Below are positions 36,990-48,699 of a stretch of DNA of 64,000 bases, piece by piece (the first letter of the stretch is position 1; each line of letters begins with the position of its first letter). Below the pieces are notes generated by a model that saw only the letters and a list, made by a program, of their open reading frames with translations, ran no database searches and was not told where the DNA came from. A program made the position numbers and the translations under genes. This stretch comes from Myxococcales bacterium (GTDB lineage: Bacteria; Myxococcota_A; Polyangia; Haliangiales; Haliangiaceae), in the NCBI GenBank assembly GCA_016717005.1, contig JADJUF010000014.1, positions 1-64,000 on the forward strand, given 5' to 3'.

Positions 36990-37679
36990 GTGGCAAACGA
37001 CCCTGCGCCGCCTGATCCCGAAGCGCCCGAGCCTGGGACGACCGACCCGGCCGACACCGCGCCAGCCGGCCCTGAACCCGCGGCGGGGACGTCCGCCCCG
37101 CGGCCAGCCACGCTCCCGCCCGCCACCGCCGTCGCCGGCGTCGCGCACGAGGGCGAGCCGCCGCTGGCTCGCAAGCTGCGCATGGTCGACGAGGGCGTCG
37201 GCAGCGGCGAGCGCGTCGTGATCGCGCTCCTGTTCGCGTTCCTGGTCGCGATCGGCTTCTACCGCACGTTCGCCGACCTGATCTGGAACAAGCGCCCGCT
37301 GTGGGCGGTCGAGGGCATCCGGGTCTCGGTGTTCGCGATCGCGATGCTGGGCGCGGCGTTCGCCACCCACCACAAGCGCAACTTCTCCCTCGACCTGGTC
37401 TCGCGGGCGTTCGCGCCGAGGGGCCGAGCGGTGCTGCGGGTGCTGCTGAACCTGGTCGCGCTCACCGCGGCGACGCTCTTGCTCTACGGCGGCTGGCTGG
37501 TGAAGAAGGCCATCTCGGCCGAGAAGCACTACGAGCTCGTGCCCAAGTGGGTGATCGGCTGGTTCATCCCGATCGCGGCGGCGCTGATCATCGTCCACCT
37601 CGTGCTGCACACCGTCATCGAGCTCGCCTACCTCGGCCGCGGCCAGACCGCGCCCGAGCCCGAGCAGGCGGTCGGGTGA
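36990..37679 (+). CDS. dctQ: TRAP transporter small permease (DctQ family)
   Basis: A 229-residue membrane protein. After a Pro/Ala/Thr-rich cytoplasmic extension of about 60 residues (unusual; DctQ proteins are normally about 160-180 residues) come four transmembrane helices: ERVVIALLFAFLVAIGFY, IRVSVFAIAMLGAAFAT, LLNLVALTAATLLLYGG and WFIPIAAALIIVHLVLH. The string HKRNFSLDLV between helices 2 and 3 is family-typical. GTG at 36990 coincides with the predicted transcription start. DctM follows after 4 nt. Works with DctM and the TatT/DctP pair as a secondary, ion-driven uptake system. Confidence 0.9.
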   Translation: MANDPAPPDPEAPEPGTTDPADTAPAGPEPAAGTSAPRPATLPPATAVAGVAHEGEPPLARKLRMVDEGVGSGERVVIALLFAFLVAIGFYRTFADLIWNKRPLWAVEGIRVSVFAIAMLGAAFATHHKRNFSLDLVSRAFAPRGRAVLRVLLNLVALTAATLLLYGGWLVKKAISAEKHYELVPKWVIGWFIPIAAALIIVHLVLHTVIELAYLGRGQTAPEPEQAVG

Positions 37680-37683
37680 TCCC

Positions 37684-39564
37684 ATGCTGACCATCGCCGT
37701 CATCCTCCTCGTGCTGGCGTTCGCCAGCGGCGCCCCCCTCTACAGCGTCATGCTGTTGCTCACCGCGGTCGGCGCGCTCTCGATCGGCCGCGGCTTCGAC
37801 GCCGACTTCGGCGGCGCGATCTCCGAGTTCGTCAAGCTCGGGACCGGCGACGCCGCCGACGTGTTCTCGACCATCCCGCTGTTCATCTTCGCCGGCTACG
37901 TGATGGCAGCGTCGAAGACCGCCGAGCGCCTGGTGCGGTTCTCGAACGCGCTCCTGGGCTGGATGCCGGGCGGCCTGGGCATCGTCACGATCATCGCGTG
38001 CGCGATCTACACCACGTTCACCGGCGCCTCGGGCGTGACGATCGTCGCGCTCGGCGGCCTGCTCATGCCGGCGCTGGTCAAGCAGAAGTACCCCGAGCGG
38101 TTCGCGCTGGGCCTGCTCACCGGCACCGGCTCGGTCGGGCTGCTGTTCCCGCCGGCGCTGCCGATGTTCATCTTCGGCACGGTCCTGGGCCTGCAGCAGG
38201 AGCTGACCAAGAACTGGGCGCTGCAGAACTACCTGTGGGAGTGGGACACGCAGCGCTTCATCTGGGCCGGCATCGTGCCGGGCCTGGTGCTGGTCGCGTG
38301 CCTGTCGGTCGTGGTCATCGTGATCGCGATCATCAAGAAGCTGCCGCGCCAGAAGTTCGACGTCGGCGAGCTGGGGCGCTCGTTCATCGCGGCCGCGCCC
38401 GAGCTGGCGCTGCCGTTCCTGATCATCGCGGCCCTGGCCAAGGGCCTCGGCGGCATCGCCGAGATCGCGTCGGTGACGGTGCTGTACCTGATCCTCCTCG
38501 AGATGGGCTCTTCCGGACATCAAGCTCCCGGCGCTGTGGCACATCACCAAGGAGTCGATGGCGCTGATCGGCGCGATCTTCATCATCGTGTTCGCGTCGA
38601 GCGCGGTGACCAACTACCTGGTGACCGCGGGCGTGCCCGGCAAGCTGGTCGCGTGGACCCAGGCGCACATCGGCTCGCGCGCCGGCTTCCTGCTGGCGCT
38701 CAACGTGCTGCTGATCGTCGTCGGCATGATGATGGACATCTTCTCGGCGATCCTGATCGTGCTGCCGCTGATCGCGCCGATCGCCTACCACTACGGCGTC
38801 AACCCGTACCACCTCGGCGTGATCTTCCTGCTCAACCTGGAGATCGGCTACCTGACCCCGCCGGTCGGCCTGAACCTGTTCATCTCGAGCTTCAAGTTCC
38901 GCCGCCCGGTGATCGACGTCGTCCGGGCGGTGCTGCCGTTCATGGGCGCGATGATCTTCGCGCTCCTGCTCGTCACCTTCATCCCCAGCCTGACGGTCGT
39001 GCCGCCGCCCAAGCCGCGCGGCACCCTCGACGGCCTGGTCGCCGTGGTCAGCGCCTCGAAGCAGGCGGTGCTCAACGTCAAGACGGTGACGCTGCCGGGC
39101 GGCAAGGTGGTCAAGCAGGACGACTGCGCCGCGATCACCGACGACTTCGACCGCGAGAACTGCCTGGGCCTGTTCACCGACGTCACCAACTGCCGCGCCA
39201 AGGCGCCGGACGAGGCCAAGACCTGCGAGGACGGCAAGATCGCCAGACTGGGCGAGGCGACCCAGGCCGATCGACGACGACGGCGGGCTTCGGGCGACGA
39301 GGACGAGGACACCGAGGACACCGACACCGACGACAGTGACACGACCGACGACGGTGACACGACCCGCGCCGGCCGCCGACGCTGGCGACGCGCGCCGGCG
39401 CGGGATCGGGGACGGGATCCGGGGACAGGATCGGGATCGGGGTCGGGATCAGGATCAGGATCAGGATCGGGGACGGATCGGGATCGGGGACGGGATCGGG
39501 GACGGGCACGGCGACGGGTTCGGGGGTCGGGCCAGGCACGGGTTCTGCCGCGGGCGCGCCGTAG
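37684..39564 (+). CDS. dctM: TRAP transporter large permease (DctM family), frameshifted, with long tail
   Basis: Large TRAP permease with about twelve helices. Recognisable parts: IFAGYVMAASKTAERLVRF, CAIYTTFTGASGVTIVALGG, TGTGSVGLLFPPALPM, then after the shift MMMDIFSAILIVLPLIAPIA and LNLEIGYLTPPVGLNLFIS. At 38507-38517 the sequence ggctcttccggacatc looks like ggcctcttccgggacatc (GLFRDI) with one c and one g lost, which moves the frame by one. After the last helix comes an unusual tail: a four-Cys segment, an Asp/Glu/Thr-rich run, and Gly-Ser repeats; a second shift in these repeats leads to the likely natural stop at 39562-39564. Coupled to dctQ. Confidence 0.85.
39400..39530. repeat. degenerate G-rich hexamer repeats
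   Basis: About 130 bases made of variants of gggatc, aggatc and gggacg. In one frame they encode Gly-Ser/Gly-Thr repeats that end the dctM tail. G runs and simple repetition make indels here likely. Confidence 0.85.
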
Positions 39565-39628
39565 CCACCGCACGGTTGGCGCCGGGAACCGGCTCGCCTG
39601 AGCCCGTGCTAAGAACGCGGACCTTGCG

Positions 39629-40510
39629 ATGAGTCCGGTCCGCGCGGTCATCAAGACGCTTCGCCCCCACCAGTGGGTGAAGAACTTGTTCGTCGCGGCG
39701 CCGCTGGTGTTCGCGAAGCACCTCGTCGATGAGGGGTACGTGGTCCGGGCGGCGCTGGCGGTGCTGGCGTTCTGCGCCCTGTCGGGCGCGGTCTACGCGT
39801 TCAACGACGTCCGCGACGTCGAGGCCGATCGCGCGCACCCGAGCAAGCGCCACCGGCCGATCGCCGCCGGCTTCCTCGGCGAGCGGGCGGCGCTGTGGCT
39901 GGCGGCGGTGCTGGCGCTGGCCGGGCTGGCGACCGCGTTCGCGCTGGCGCCGATGGCGGGGCTGTGGGCCGGCGTGTACCTGGTCCAGAACCTGGCCTAC
40001 AGCCTCAAGCTCAAGGAGGTGGCGTTCGTCGACGTCGTGCTGATCGCCGGCGGGTTCATCCTGCGGGTCATGGCCGGCGGCGCGGCGATCGCCGTCGCGC
40101 CGTCGCCGTGGCTGCTGGCGTGCACCGGGCTGCTGGCGATGTTCCTGGGGCTGGGCAAGCGCGCCCACGAGCTGGCCCGCGCCAAGCTGGCCGGCCGCGA
40201 CGTCGGCACGACCCGCGCGGCGCTGGCCGGCTACCACCCGACGGCGGTGCAGTGGTCCATGATCGGCCTGGCGCTGGCGACCGTCGCGGCCTACGTCGCC
40301 TACACCATCGACGCGCACACGATCGCGTTCTTCCACACGCGCAAGCTGCCGTGGAGCGCGCCGTTCGGCGCCATCGGCATCGGCCGGTTCGCGCAGCTGG
40401 CGCTGCGATCGACCGGCGAGGACAGCCCCACCGAGGCGATGCTGCGCGATCCGGTGTTCCTGCTGAACCTGCTGGCGTGGACCGTCGTGATCCTCGCGAT
40501 CGTGTACTGA
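39629..40510 (+). CDS. UbiA-family prenyltransferase, decaprenyl-phosphate phosphoribosyltransferase type
   Basis: A 293-residue integral membrane protein of the UbiA superfamily. The N-terminal LRPHQWVKNLFV and the first Asp-rich motif NDVRDVEADRAHPSKRHRPI are diagnostic of the DPPR synthase subgroup, which transfers phosphoribose from PRPP to polyprenyl phosphate (in mycobacteria, for the arabinose donor). The second Asp-motif region is NLAYSLKLKEVAFVDVVLI. About eight helices are visible. It stands directly before the mevalonate genes on the same strand, which would supply its polyprenyl substrate. In this organism the product could be a polyprenyl-linked pentose for surface glycans (inference). 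Confidence 0.87.
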   Translation: MSPVRAVIKTLRPHQWVKNLFVAAPLVFAKHLVDEGYVVRAALAVLAFCALSGAVYAFNDVRDVEADRAHPSKRHRPIAAGFLGERAALWLAAVLALAGLATAFALAPMAGLWAGVYLVQNLAYSLKLKEVAFVDVVLIAGGFILRVMAGGAAIAVAPSPWLLACTGLLAMFLGLGKRAHELARAKLAGRDVGTTRAALAGYHPTAVQWSMIGLALATVAAYVAYTIDAHTIAFFHTRKLPWSAPFGAIGIGRFAQLALRSTGEDSPTEAMLRDPVFLLNLLAWTVVILAIVY

Positions 40511-40551
40511 CGGCGCGACACGAACGCGGTCGCCGCCAGCCCCGGGGCGCG

Positions 40552-40560
40552 TGCTAGAAC
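40552..40560 (+). promoter_or_regulatory. extended -10 (TGC-TAGAAC) for the mevalonate operon
   Basis: TGC at 40552-40554 and TAGAAC at 40555-40560, ending 8 nt before ATG 40568. A closely similar string, gtgctaagaac, lies at 39606-39616 upstream of the UbiA-like gene. Confidence 0.4.
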
Positions 40561-40567
40561 CGCGGCG

Positions 40568-41659
40568 ATGTCCGCAGAGCCCCCCGCGATCGCCCGCCGC
40601 AAGGCCGACCACATCGAGGTCGCGGCCTCGGGTGCGGCCGACTTCGCCGAGCGCACGACGCTGCTCGAGCACGTCCACCTGATCCACCAGGCGCTGCCCG
40701 AGCTGGCGGTCGACGAGCTCGACCTCGCGACCGAGCTGTGCGGCCGGACGCTGGCGGCGCCGCTGATGGTCACCGGCATGACCGGCGGCACCGGCGACGC
40801 CGCGCAGATCAACCGCGACATCGCGACCGCGGCCGCGGCGGCCGGGCTGGCGATGGGCGTCGGGTCGCAGCGCGCCATGGCCGAGCACCCCGAGCTGGTG
40901 GCCACGTTCCGGGTCAAGGACGTCGCGCCCGACGTGTTCCTGATCGGCAACCTCGGCGTGGTCCAGGCCGGCGCGCTCGGCGTCGAGCGCTGTCGCGAGC
41001 TGATCCGTCAGATCGAGGCCGACGCGCTGGCGATCCACCTGAACCCCGGCCAGGAGCTGATCCAGGCCGACGGCGATCGCGACTTCCGCGGCGCGGTCGA
41101 CACGATCGCCCGGCTGGTCGACGCGCTGCCGGTGCCGGTGATCGTCAAGGAGACCGGCTGCGGGCTGTCGGTGCAGGCGGCGGCGCGCCTCAAGGCGATC
41201 GGCGTCACCACCGTCGACGTCGCCGGCGCCGGCGGCACCAGCTGGGTCGCGGTCGAGGCGCGGCGCGCGGCCGAGGGCTCGCCGGCCCGGGCGCTCGGCA
41301 CCGAGCTGTGGGACTGGGGCGTGCCGACCGCGATCGCGACGCTCGCGTGCGCGACCGCGGGGCTGACGACGATCGCGTCGGGCGGCCTGCGCAGCGGCCA
41401 CGACGTGGCCCGGGCCCTGGCGCTGGGCGCGACCCTCGGCGGGCTGGCGGCGCCGGTGCTGCGGGCCCAGCGCGCCGGCGGCGTGGCCGCGATCACCGAG
41501 CTGCTCGACGGGGTCATCACCTCGATCCGCACGATCATGCTCCTGACCGGCTCGCGCCGGCCGGTCGACCTGCGCGCGGCGCCGCGCCACCTCGGTGCGC
41601 CGCTGCGCGGGTGGATCGGCGATCTCGGCCTGCCGGCTTTGGGCGTGGCCCGGCCGTGA
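40568..41659 (+). CDS. fni: type 2 isopentenyl-diphosphate delta-isomerase
   Basis: FMN- and NAD(P)H-dependent isomerase interconverting IPP and DMAPP, the last step needed to start isoprenoid chain growth. The 363-residue protein has normal length. Seen are RRKADHIEVA at the N terminus, TGMTGGTGDAAQINRDIA (FMN-binding region), AMGVGSQRA, HLNPGQELIQADGDRDF (catalytic Gln/Glu region), VKETGCGLS and VAGAGGTSW. It is the first gene of a tightly coupled run: its stop overlaps the GTG start of mevalonate kinase. Type 2 rather than type 1 isomerase fits bacterial mevalonate clusters. Confidence 0.95.
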   Translation: MSAEPPAIARRKADHIEVAASGAADFAERTTLLEHVHLIHQALPELAVDELDLATELCGRTLAAPLMVTGMTGGTGDAAQINRDIATAAAAAGLAMGVGSQRAMAEHPELVATFRVKDVAPDVFLIGNLGVVQAGALGVERCRELIRQIEADALAIHLNPGQELIQADGDRDFRGAVDTIARLVDALPVPVIVKETGCGLSVQAAARLKAIGVTTVDVAGAGGTSWVAVEARRAAEGSPARALGTELWDWGVPTAIATLACATAGLTTIASGGLRSGHDVARALALGATLGGLAAPVLRAQRAGGVAAITELLDGVITSIRTIMLLTGSRRPVDLRAAPRHLGAPLRGWIGDLGLPALGVARP

Positions 41660-42582
41660 GCGCGGGCGCCACCCGCGGGCGCGGGGCCGGCAAGGTGATC
41701 GTGCTGGGCGAGCACGCCGCGGTCTACGGCCACGCGGCGGTCGCGGGCGCGATCGATCGCGCGGTCGTGGCCACGGCGACGGCGCGCCCGGGGCCGCTGA
41801 CCCTGGCGGTCACCGGCGCGTTCACGGTCGCGGTGGCCGCCGCCGACGATCACCCGGTGGCCGCGGCGCTGCGCGCGATCGCCGCGGCGCTGGCGGTCGA
41901 CGGCGGCCACGCGATCACGGCCGAGGCGACGCTGCCGGCCGGCGCCGGGCTGGGCTCGTCGGCGGCGCTGTGCGTGGCGGTGACGCGGGCGCTGGCGGCG
42001 GCGGGCGGGCGGGCGCTGACCGACGCCGAGGTCGCCGCGATCGCCAACGACGCCGAGCGCAGCTTCCACGGCAACCCCAGCGGCCTCGACGCCGCCCTCG
42101 CGGCCCACGGCGGGCTCGGCCGGTTCGTGCGCGGCCACGGGCTCACGCCGATCGTCGGGCCGCCGCTGCCGATGGCGATCGGCCTGTCGGGCGAGCCGCG
42201 CTCGACCGCGGCCATGGTGGCGCGCGTCGCCGACGCGCGCGCCGCCGATCGCGCCGCCGCCGACCGACGCCTGGCCCGCCTGGGCGCGCTGGCCGACGAC
42301 GCCAGCGCCTGGCTGACGACCGGCGCGACCGCCTGGCCGGCGCTGGGCGCGGCCATGGACGAGGCCCACGCGCACCTCGCGGCGCTGGGCGTGTCGACGC
42401 CCGGGCTCGACGCGATGGTGGCCGCGGCCCGCGCCGCGGGCGCGCTCGGCGCCAAGCTCACCGGCGGCGGCGGCGGCGGCGCGGTGATCGCGCTCGCGCC
42501 CGGCCGTGAGGACGCGGTCGTCGCCGCGTGGGCCGCGCTCGGCGCGACCGGCTTCGTCACCACCGTGGGAGCACCGCCATGA
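41656..42582 (+). CDS. mvk: mevalonate kinase
   Basis: GHMP-superfamily kinase converting mevalonate to 5-phosphomevalonate with ATP. The 308-residue protein shows GKVIVLGEHAAVYGH at the N terminus, the phosphate-binding motif LPAGAGLGSSAAL, the mevalonate-kinase string FHGNPSGLD with the catalytic Asp, and the C-terminal LTGGGGGGAVIAL. The HGxPSGxD string separates it from the phosphomevalonate kinase two genes downstream. GTG at 41656 overlaps the fni stop (GTGA), and its own stop overlaps the start of the decarboxylase (ATGA). Confidence 0.95.
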   Translation: MSAGATRGRGAGKVIVLGEHAAVYGHAAVAGAIDRAVVATATARPGPLTLAVTGAFTVAVAAADDHPVAAALRAIAAALAVDGGHAITAEATLPAGAGLGSSAALCVAVTRALAAAGGRALTDAEVAAIANDAERSFHGNPSGLDAALAAHGGLGRFVRGHGLTPIVGPPLPMAIGLSGEPRSTAAMVARVADARAADRAAADRRLARLGALADDASAWLTTGATAWPALGAAMDEAHAHLAALGVSTPGLDAMVAAARAAGALGAKLTGGGGGGAVIALAPGREDAVVAAWAALGATGFVTTVGAPP

Positions 42583-43571
42583 TCGGCACCGCAATCACCG
42601 CGCGCGCGTGCGCCAACATCGCGCTCGTCAAGTACTGGGGCAAGCGCGACGCCGCCCGCAACCTGCCGGCGGCCGGCAGCCTGTCGCTGACGCTCGACGC
42701 GCTCACGACCGTCACGACCGTGCGGTTCGATCCGGCGCTGGCCGCCGACGCGATGGTGCTCGACGGCGCGCCCGCCGCCGCCCCGGTGCTGGCCCGCACC
42801 AGCGCGTGGCTCGATCGCGTGCGCGCCCTGGCCGGCACCGACGCCCGGGCCGCGATCGACACCGCCAACCACTTCCCGACCGCGTCGGGGCTGGCGTCGT
42901 CGGCGTCCGGCTTCGCGGCGCTGGCGCTGGCCGCCACCCGGGCCGCCGGGCTCGCGCTCGACGGCGGCGCGCTGTCGCGGCTGGCGCGGCTGGGCTCGGG
43001 CTCGGCCGCGCGCTCGATCTACGGCGGCCTCGTGCGCATGCACGCCGGCGCCCGCGCGGACGGCGCCGACGCGATCGCCACGCCGATCGACGCCGCGCCG
43101 GCGTTCGTCGCCGGGCTGCGCATGGTCATCGCCGAGGTCGGCGGCGGCGCGCCGAAGACCCACGGCTCGCGCGACGCGATGGATCACTGCGCCGCGACCT
43201 CGCCGCTGTACGCCGCGTGGGTGGCGTGCGTGCCCGACGATCTGCGCGCGGCCGAGGCCGCGATCGCGACCGGCGACCTCGCGGCGCTGGGCGCGGTCAC
43301 CGAGGGCAGCGCGCTGGCGATGCACGCCGCGGCGATCGCGTCGCGGCCGACGGTGCTGTACTGGCAGCCGGCGACGCTGGCGGCGCTGGCCGAGGTCCGC
43401 GCGCTGCGCGGGCGCGGCCTCGGCGCCTGGGCGACGATGGACGCCGGCCCGCACGTCAAGGTGCTGACCGCGGCCGCCGACGCCGCCGCGGTCGCGGCCG
43501 CGATGACGGCGGTGCCCGGCGTGACCGCGGTGACCGTCGCCGCCGCCGGCCCGGGCGTGGAGCTGACGTGA
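42579..43571 (+). CDS. mvaD: diphosphomevalonate decarboxylase
   Basis: ATP-dependent decarboxylation of mevalonate diphosphate to IPP. The 330-residue GHMP protein has NIALVKYWGKRD, GSLSLTLD, the ATP-binding NHFPTASGLASSASGFAAL (given as HFPTASGLASSASG), GSGSAARSIYGG and the catalytic Asp in TMDAGPHVKVL. These are all standard for the family. ATG at 42579 has GGGAG seven bases upstream and overlaps the mevalonate kinase stop. It comes before phosphomevalonate kinase in gene order, as in many bacterial clusters. Confidence 0.96.
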   Translation: MIGTAITARACANIALVKYWGKRDAARNLPAAGSLSLTLDALTTVTTVRFDPALAADAMVLDGAPAAAPVLARTSAWLDRVRALAGTDARAAIDTANHFPTASGLASSASGFAALALAATRAAGLALDGGALSRLARLGSGSAARSIYGGLVRMHAGARADGADAIATPIDAAPAFVAGLRMVIAEVGGGAPKTHGSRDAMDHCAATSPLYAAWVACVPDDLRAAEAAIATGDLAALGAVTEGSALAMHAAAIASRPTVLYWQPATLAALAEVRALRGRGLGAWATMDAGPHVKVLTAAADAAAVAAAMTAVPGVTAVTVAAAGPGVELT

Positions 43572-44494
43572 CCGGCTGGCGCGCGACCGCGCCCGGCAAG
43601 GTCATGCTGGCCGGCGAGTACGCCGTGCTCGACGGCGGCGTCGCGATCATGGTCGCGGTCGATCGCCGGGCCCACGCCGCGCTCGGCGCCGCGCCGGCGC
43701 CGCCGTCGGAGTTCCTGGCCGCGGCCGCCGAGGTGCTCGCGGCCGAGGTCGGCGCCGACGCCGCCGCGGCGCTGGCCCGGGTCACCGTCGACACCGAGGC
43801 GCTGCGCCAGGACGGCGTCAAGCTGGGCCTGGGCTCGTCGGCCGCCGCGACCGTGGCCGCGATCGGCGCGGCGCTGCACGCGGTCGCGCGGTTCGATCGG
43901 GCCGAGGTCGGGCGCCTGGCCGCCGCGGCCCACGCCCGCGCCCAGGGCCGCCGCGGCGCGCCGGGCAGCGGCGCCGACGTCGCGACCTCGACCCACGGCG
44001 GCGCGCTGGCGTTCACGCGCGGCGCGGTGACGCCGCTGGCGCTGCCGGCCGACCTGGCGCTCGACTTCGCGTGGACCGGCGCCGCCGCCGACACCGCGAC
44101 GCTGGTCGCCGCGGTCACCGCGACCCGGGGCCGGCCCGCGGTCGAGGACGCCCTCGCCGCGATCGCCCGCGCCGCCGCCGACCTCGCCGCCGCCACGACC
44201 GCCGCCGCCGCGCTGACCGGCTTCGCCGCCGCCGCCGCCGCGACCGCGGCCCTGGCCGCCGCCACCGACGTCGCGCTGGTGCCACCGGCGGTGACCGCGC
44301 TCCAGGCCCGGCTGGCGCCGCTCGGCGCGGTCGCCAAGACCACCGGCGCCGGTGGCGGCGACGTCGTCGCGATCGTCCGCCCTGCGGCGCTCGATCGTAA
44401 CCAGGTGACCGCGGCGATCGTCGAAGCCGGACTTTGGCCGCTGGCGCTCACCGTCGATCCGACCGGGGTGGACATCACCCGGACAGCTGCGTAA
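43568..44494 (+). CDS. mvaK2: phosphomevalonate kinase
   Basis: GHMP kinase making mevalonate 5-diphosphate. The 308-residue sequence begins RATAPGKVMLAGEYAVLDGG, a phosphomevalonate-kinase-type start, with the ATP loop KLGLGSSAAATVA, the GSGADVATSTHGG string and KTTGAGGGDVVAI near the C terminus. The middle third is extremely Ala-rich and somewhat divergent, so the assignment rests on these motifs and on operon position between mvaD and HMG-CoA reductase. Start GTG at 43568 (GTGA overlap). Its stop codon TAA is part of the -10 box proposed for the next gene. Confidence 0.9.
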   Translation: MTGWRATAPGKVMLAGEYAVLDGGVAIMVAVDRRAHAALGAAPAPPSEFLAAAAEVLAAEVGADAAAALARVTVDTEALRQDGVKLGLGSSAAATVAAIGAALHAVARFDRAEVGRLAAAAHARAQGRRGAPGSGADVATSTHGGALAFTRGAVTPLALPADLALDFAWTGAAADTATLVAAVTATRGRPAVEDALAAIARAAADLAAATTAAAALTGFAAAAAATAALAAATDVALVPPAVTALQARLAPLGAVAKTTGAGGGDVVAIVRPAALDRNQVTAAIVEAGLWPLALTVDPTGVDITRTAA

Positions 44495-44497
44495 GGT
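44469..44497 (+). promoter_or_regulatory. internal promoter for mvaA
   Basis: -35 TGGACA (44469-44474, five of six consensus bases), 17-nt spacer, -10 TAAGGT (44492-44497), ending 9 nt before GTG 44506. Would allow HMG-CoA reductase to be expressed apart from the kinases. Confidence 0.5.
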
Positions 44498-44505
44498 CCG
44501 CCGGC

Positions 44506-45782
<1,277 letters not shown>

Positions 45783-45786
<4 letters not shown>

Positions 45787-46745
45787 TCCACCGCATCGGC
45801 GATCGCCGCGCCACCGCCCAGGCCGTGCCCCTGCCGCCCTCGCTCGAGGTCGGCGCGTGCTACCGCTACTGTGAGGCGCTGTGCCGCGCCCACCACCACA
45901 ACTTCCCGGTGGCGTCGATCTTCGCGCGCTCGAACCTGCGCCAGCACATCTTCGCGATCTTCGCGTTCGCGCGGGTCGCCGACGACTTCGCCGACGAGCC
46001 CGCCTACGAGGGCCGGCGCGCGCGCGAGCTCGATCGCTGGGAGGAGCTGCTGCACCAGACCTACTTCGGGCGCCCGCCCGAGCACCCGGTGTTCGTGGCC
46101 CTGGCGGCGACGATCAAGTCGCTGGCGCTGCCGATCACCGAGTTCACCAAGCTGGTGTCCGGATTCCGGACCGATCTCGAGACCCGGCGCTACGCGACCT
46201 GGAACGACCTGCGCGACTACACGCGCGAGGCCGCCGAGCCGGTCGGCCACCTGCTCCTGTACATCGGCGGCTATCGCGCGCCCGAGCTGCACGCGTACGC
46301 CGACGACCTCGCCACCGGGCTGGCGTTCGCGCGCCTGATCCAGGACATGCCGGCCGACCTCGCGCGCGGCCGCATCTACGTGCCGCAGGAGGACCTGCGC
46401 CACTTCGGCGTCAGCGAGGCCGACATCGAGGCCCGCCGCGCGACCCCGGCGATCGCGGCGCTGGTCCGCTACCTGGTCGCGCGCACCCGGGCGCTGTTCG
46501 AGCGGGCCCGGCCGCTGATCGACATGGTCGGCGCCGACCTCGCGGTCGAGCTGGCGCTGATGTGGCACGGCGGCATGCGCATCCTCGACAAGATCGGCGC
46601 GGCCGGGCCGCGGCTGTTCGTCGAGCGGCCGCGGATCACCACCGCCGACAAGGCGCTGGTGGTGTCGCGCGCGCTGGCGTGGCGCGGCGAGACGCTGGGC
46701 CCGCGCGCGATCGCGCTGGTGCGGCGCACGTTCGTCGGCGGGTGA
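45783..46745 (+). CDS. hpnC: squalene/phytoene synthase family protein, HpnC-like
   Basis: Head-to-head prenyl synthase. The 320-residue protein carries both Asp-rich motifs: FARVADDFADE and LIQDMPADLARGRIYVPQEDL. HHHNFPVASIF near the N terminus, RRYATWNDLRDYTREAAEPVG and HFGVSEADI match HpnC, one of the enzymes of the HpnCDE route from farnesyl diphosphate to squalene (hydroxysqualene step), better than phytoene synthase. Lys/Arg residues near the second motif are present. Coupled to mvaA by ATGA. No hpnD/hpnE or cyclase gene follows in the window, so squalene, hopanoid or sterol use is inferred. A TGC-TACCTT extended -10 lies 13 nt upstream. Confidence 0.85.
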
Positions 46746-46766
46746 TCAGCGACCGCGTCGCGGGCG

Positions 46767-47030
46767 TCAGGACAGCGACAGCCAGTGATCGGCGGCGCCG
46801 CGCAGCTTCTTGGTGAAGCTCGCCGGGAAGCACTTGATCACGTACTCGACGGCCTGCTGCTTGAGCTCGGCGTCGAGGGGATCGGGCACGTCCATGTTGC
46901 CGTCCTCGGCGTTGGGCCGGACGCCGAGGCGCACGACCTCGGTCAAGCGCAGCACGTGCAAGCGGTTCATGAAGAGCGCGTACGCGATGCCGAGAAACAG
47001 CTCTTCCTGGGTCGAGTCGAGGGCGGACAT
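46767..47030 (-). CDS. small conserved-looking protein
   Basis: An 87-residue soluble protein: helical start (STQEELFLGIAYALFMNRLHVLRLTE), an acidic turn with MDVPDPLDAE, and a basic C terminus (CFPASFTKKLRGAADHW). No domain recognised. ATG at 47030; no Shine-Dalgarno sequence, a GATACT hexamer lies about ten bases upstream. It converges with the isoprenoid operon (21 nt gap). Bases 47031-47191 upstream, before rarA's stop, hold nothing I recognise. Confidence 0.65.
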   Translation of the reverse strand: MSALDSTQEELFLGIAYALFMNRLHVLRLTEVVRLGVRPNAEDGNMDVPDPLDAELKQQAVEYVIKCFPASFTKKLRGAADHWLSLS

Positions 47031-47191
47031 CGCCCAATGAGTATCACAGCTTGCGGTCGTGCGTGGGGCCGTCGTCACGGTCGTGGGCCCGCGGCGCGGA
47101 TCGCCGCCGGCCAAGCAGCCCGCAGCCACTGATCGCCGCCGCCCGGCCCGAGCCCCGCCCGAGGCCGCGTTCGCGGCCCGTTCGCCCCAGG

Positions 47192-48514
<1,323 letters not shown>

Positions 48515-48671
48515 GGGGACCCACCGACGATCGCGGTGTGGCCGCACCGTGTCAATGCGGCGAGGTCGCGACACCCCTGGTGACGGCAAACCCGGCCACC
48601 CGATCCGCCAGGGAGGGGGGGCCGATCTGTGATCTCACCGGGTTGTGAGGTGCGGGCGACCGCCCGCAGCG

Positions 48672-48687
48672 TGGCACCGACCTTGCT
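48672..48687 (+). promoter_or_regulatory. sigma-54 promoter
   Basis: TGGCAC (48672-48677), 5 nt, TTGCT (48683-48687): a full match to the -24/-12 consensus with correct spacing. It faces the PilZ gene, whose ATG is at 48700, so the predicted +1 (about 48698) falls almost on the start codon. Confidence 0.7.
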
Positions 48688-48699
48688 CTATCCACAGGC

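Noticed and set aside
39400..39530. Possible CRISPR array or VNTR locus
   Set aside because: Units are six bases, degenerate and without spacers; they fit a Gly-Ser coding tail.
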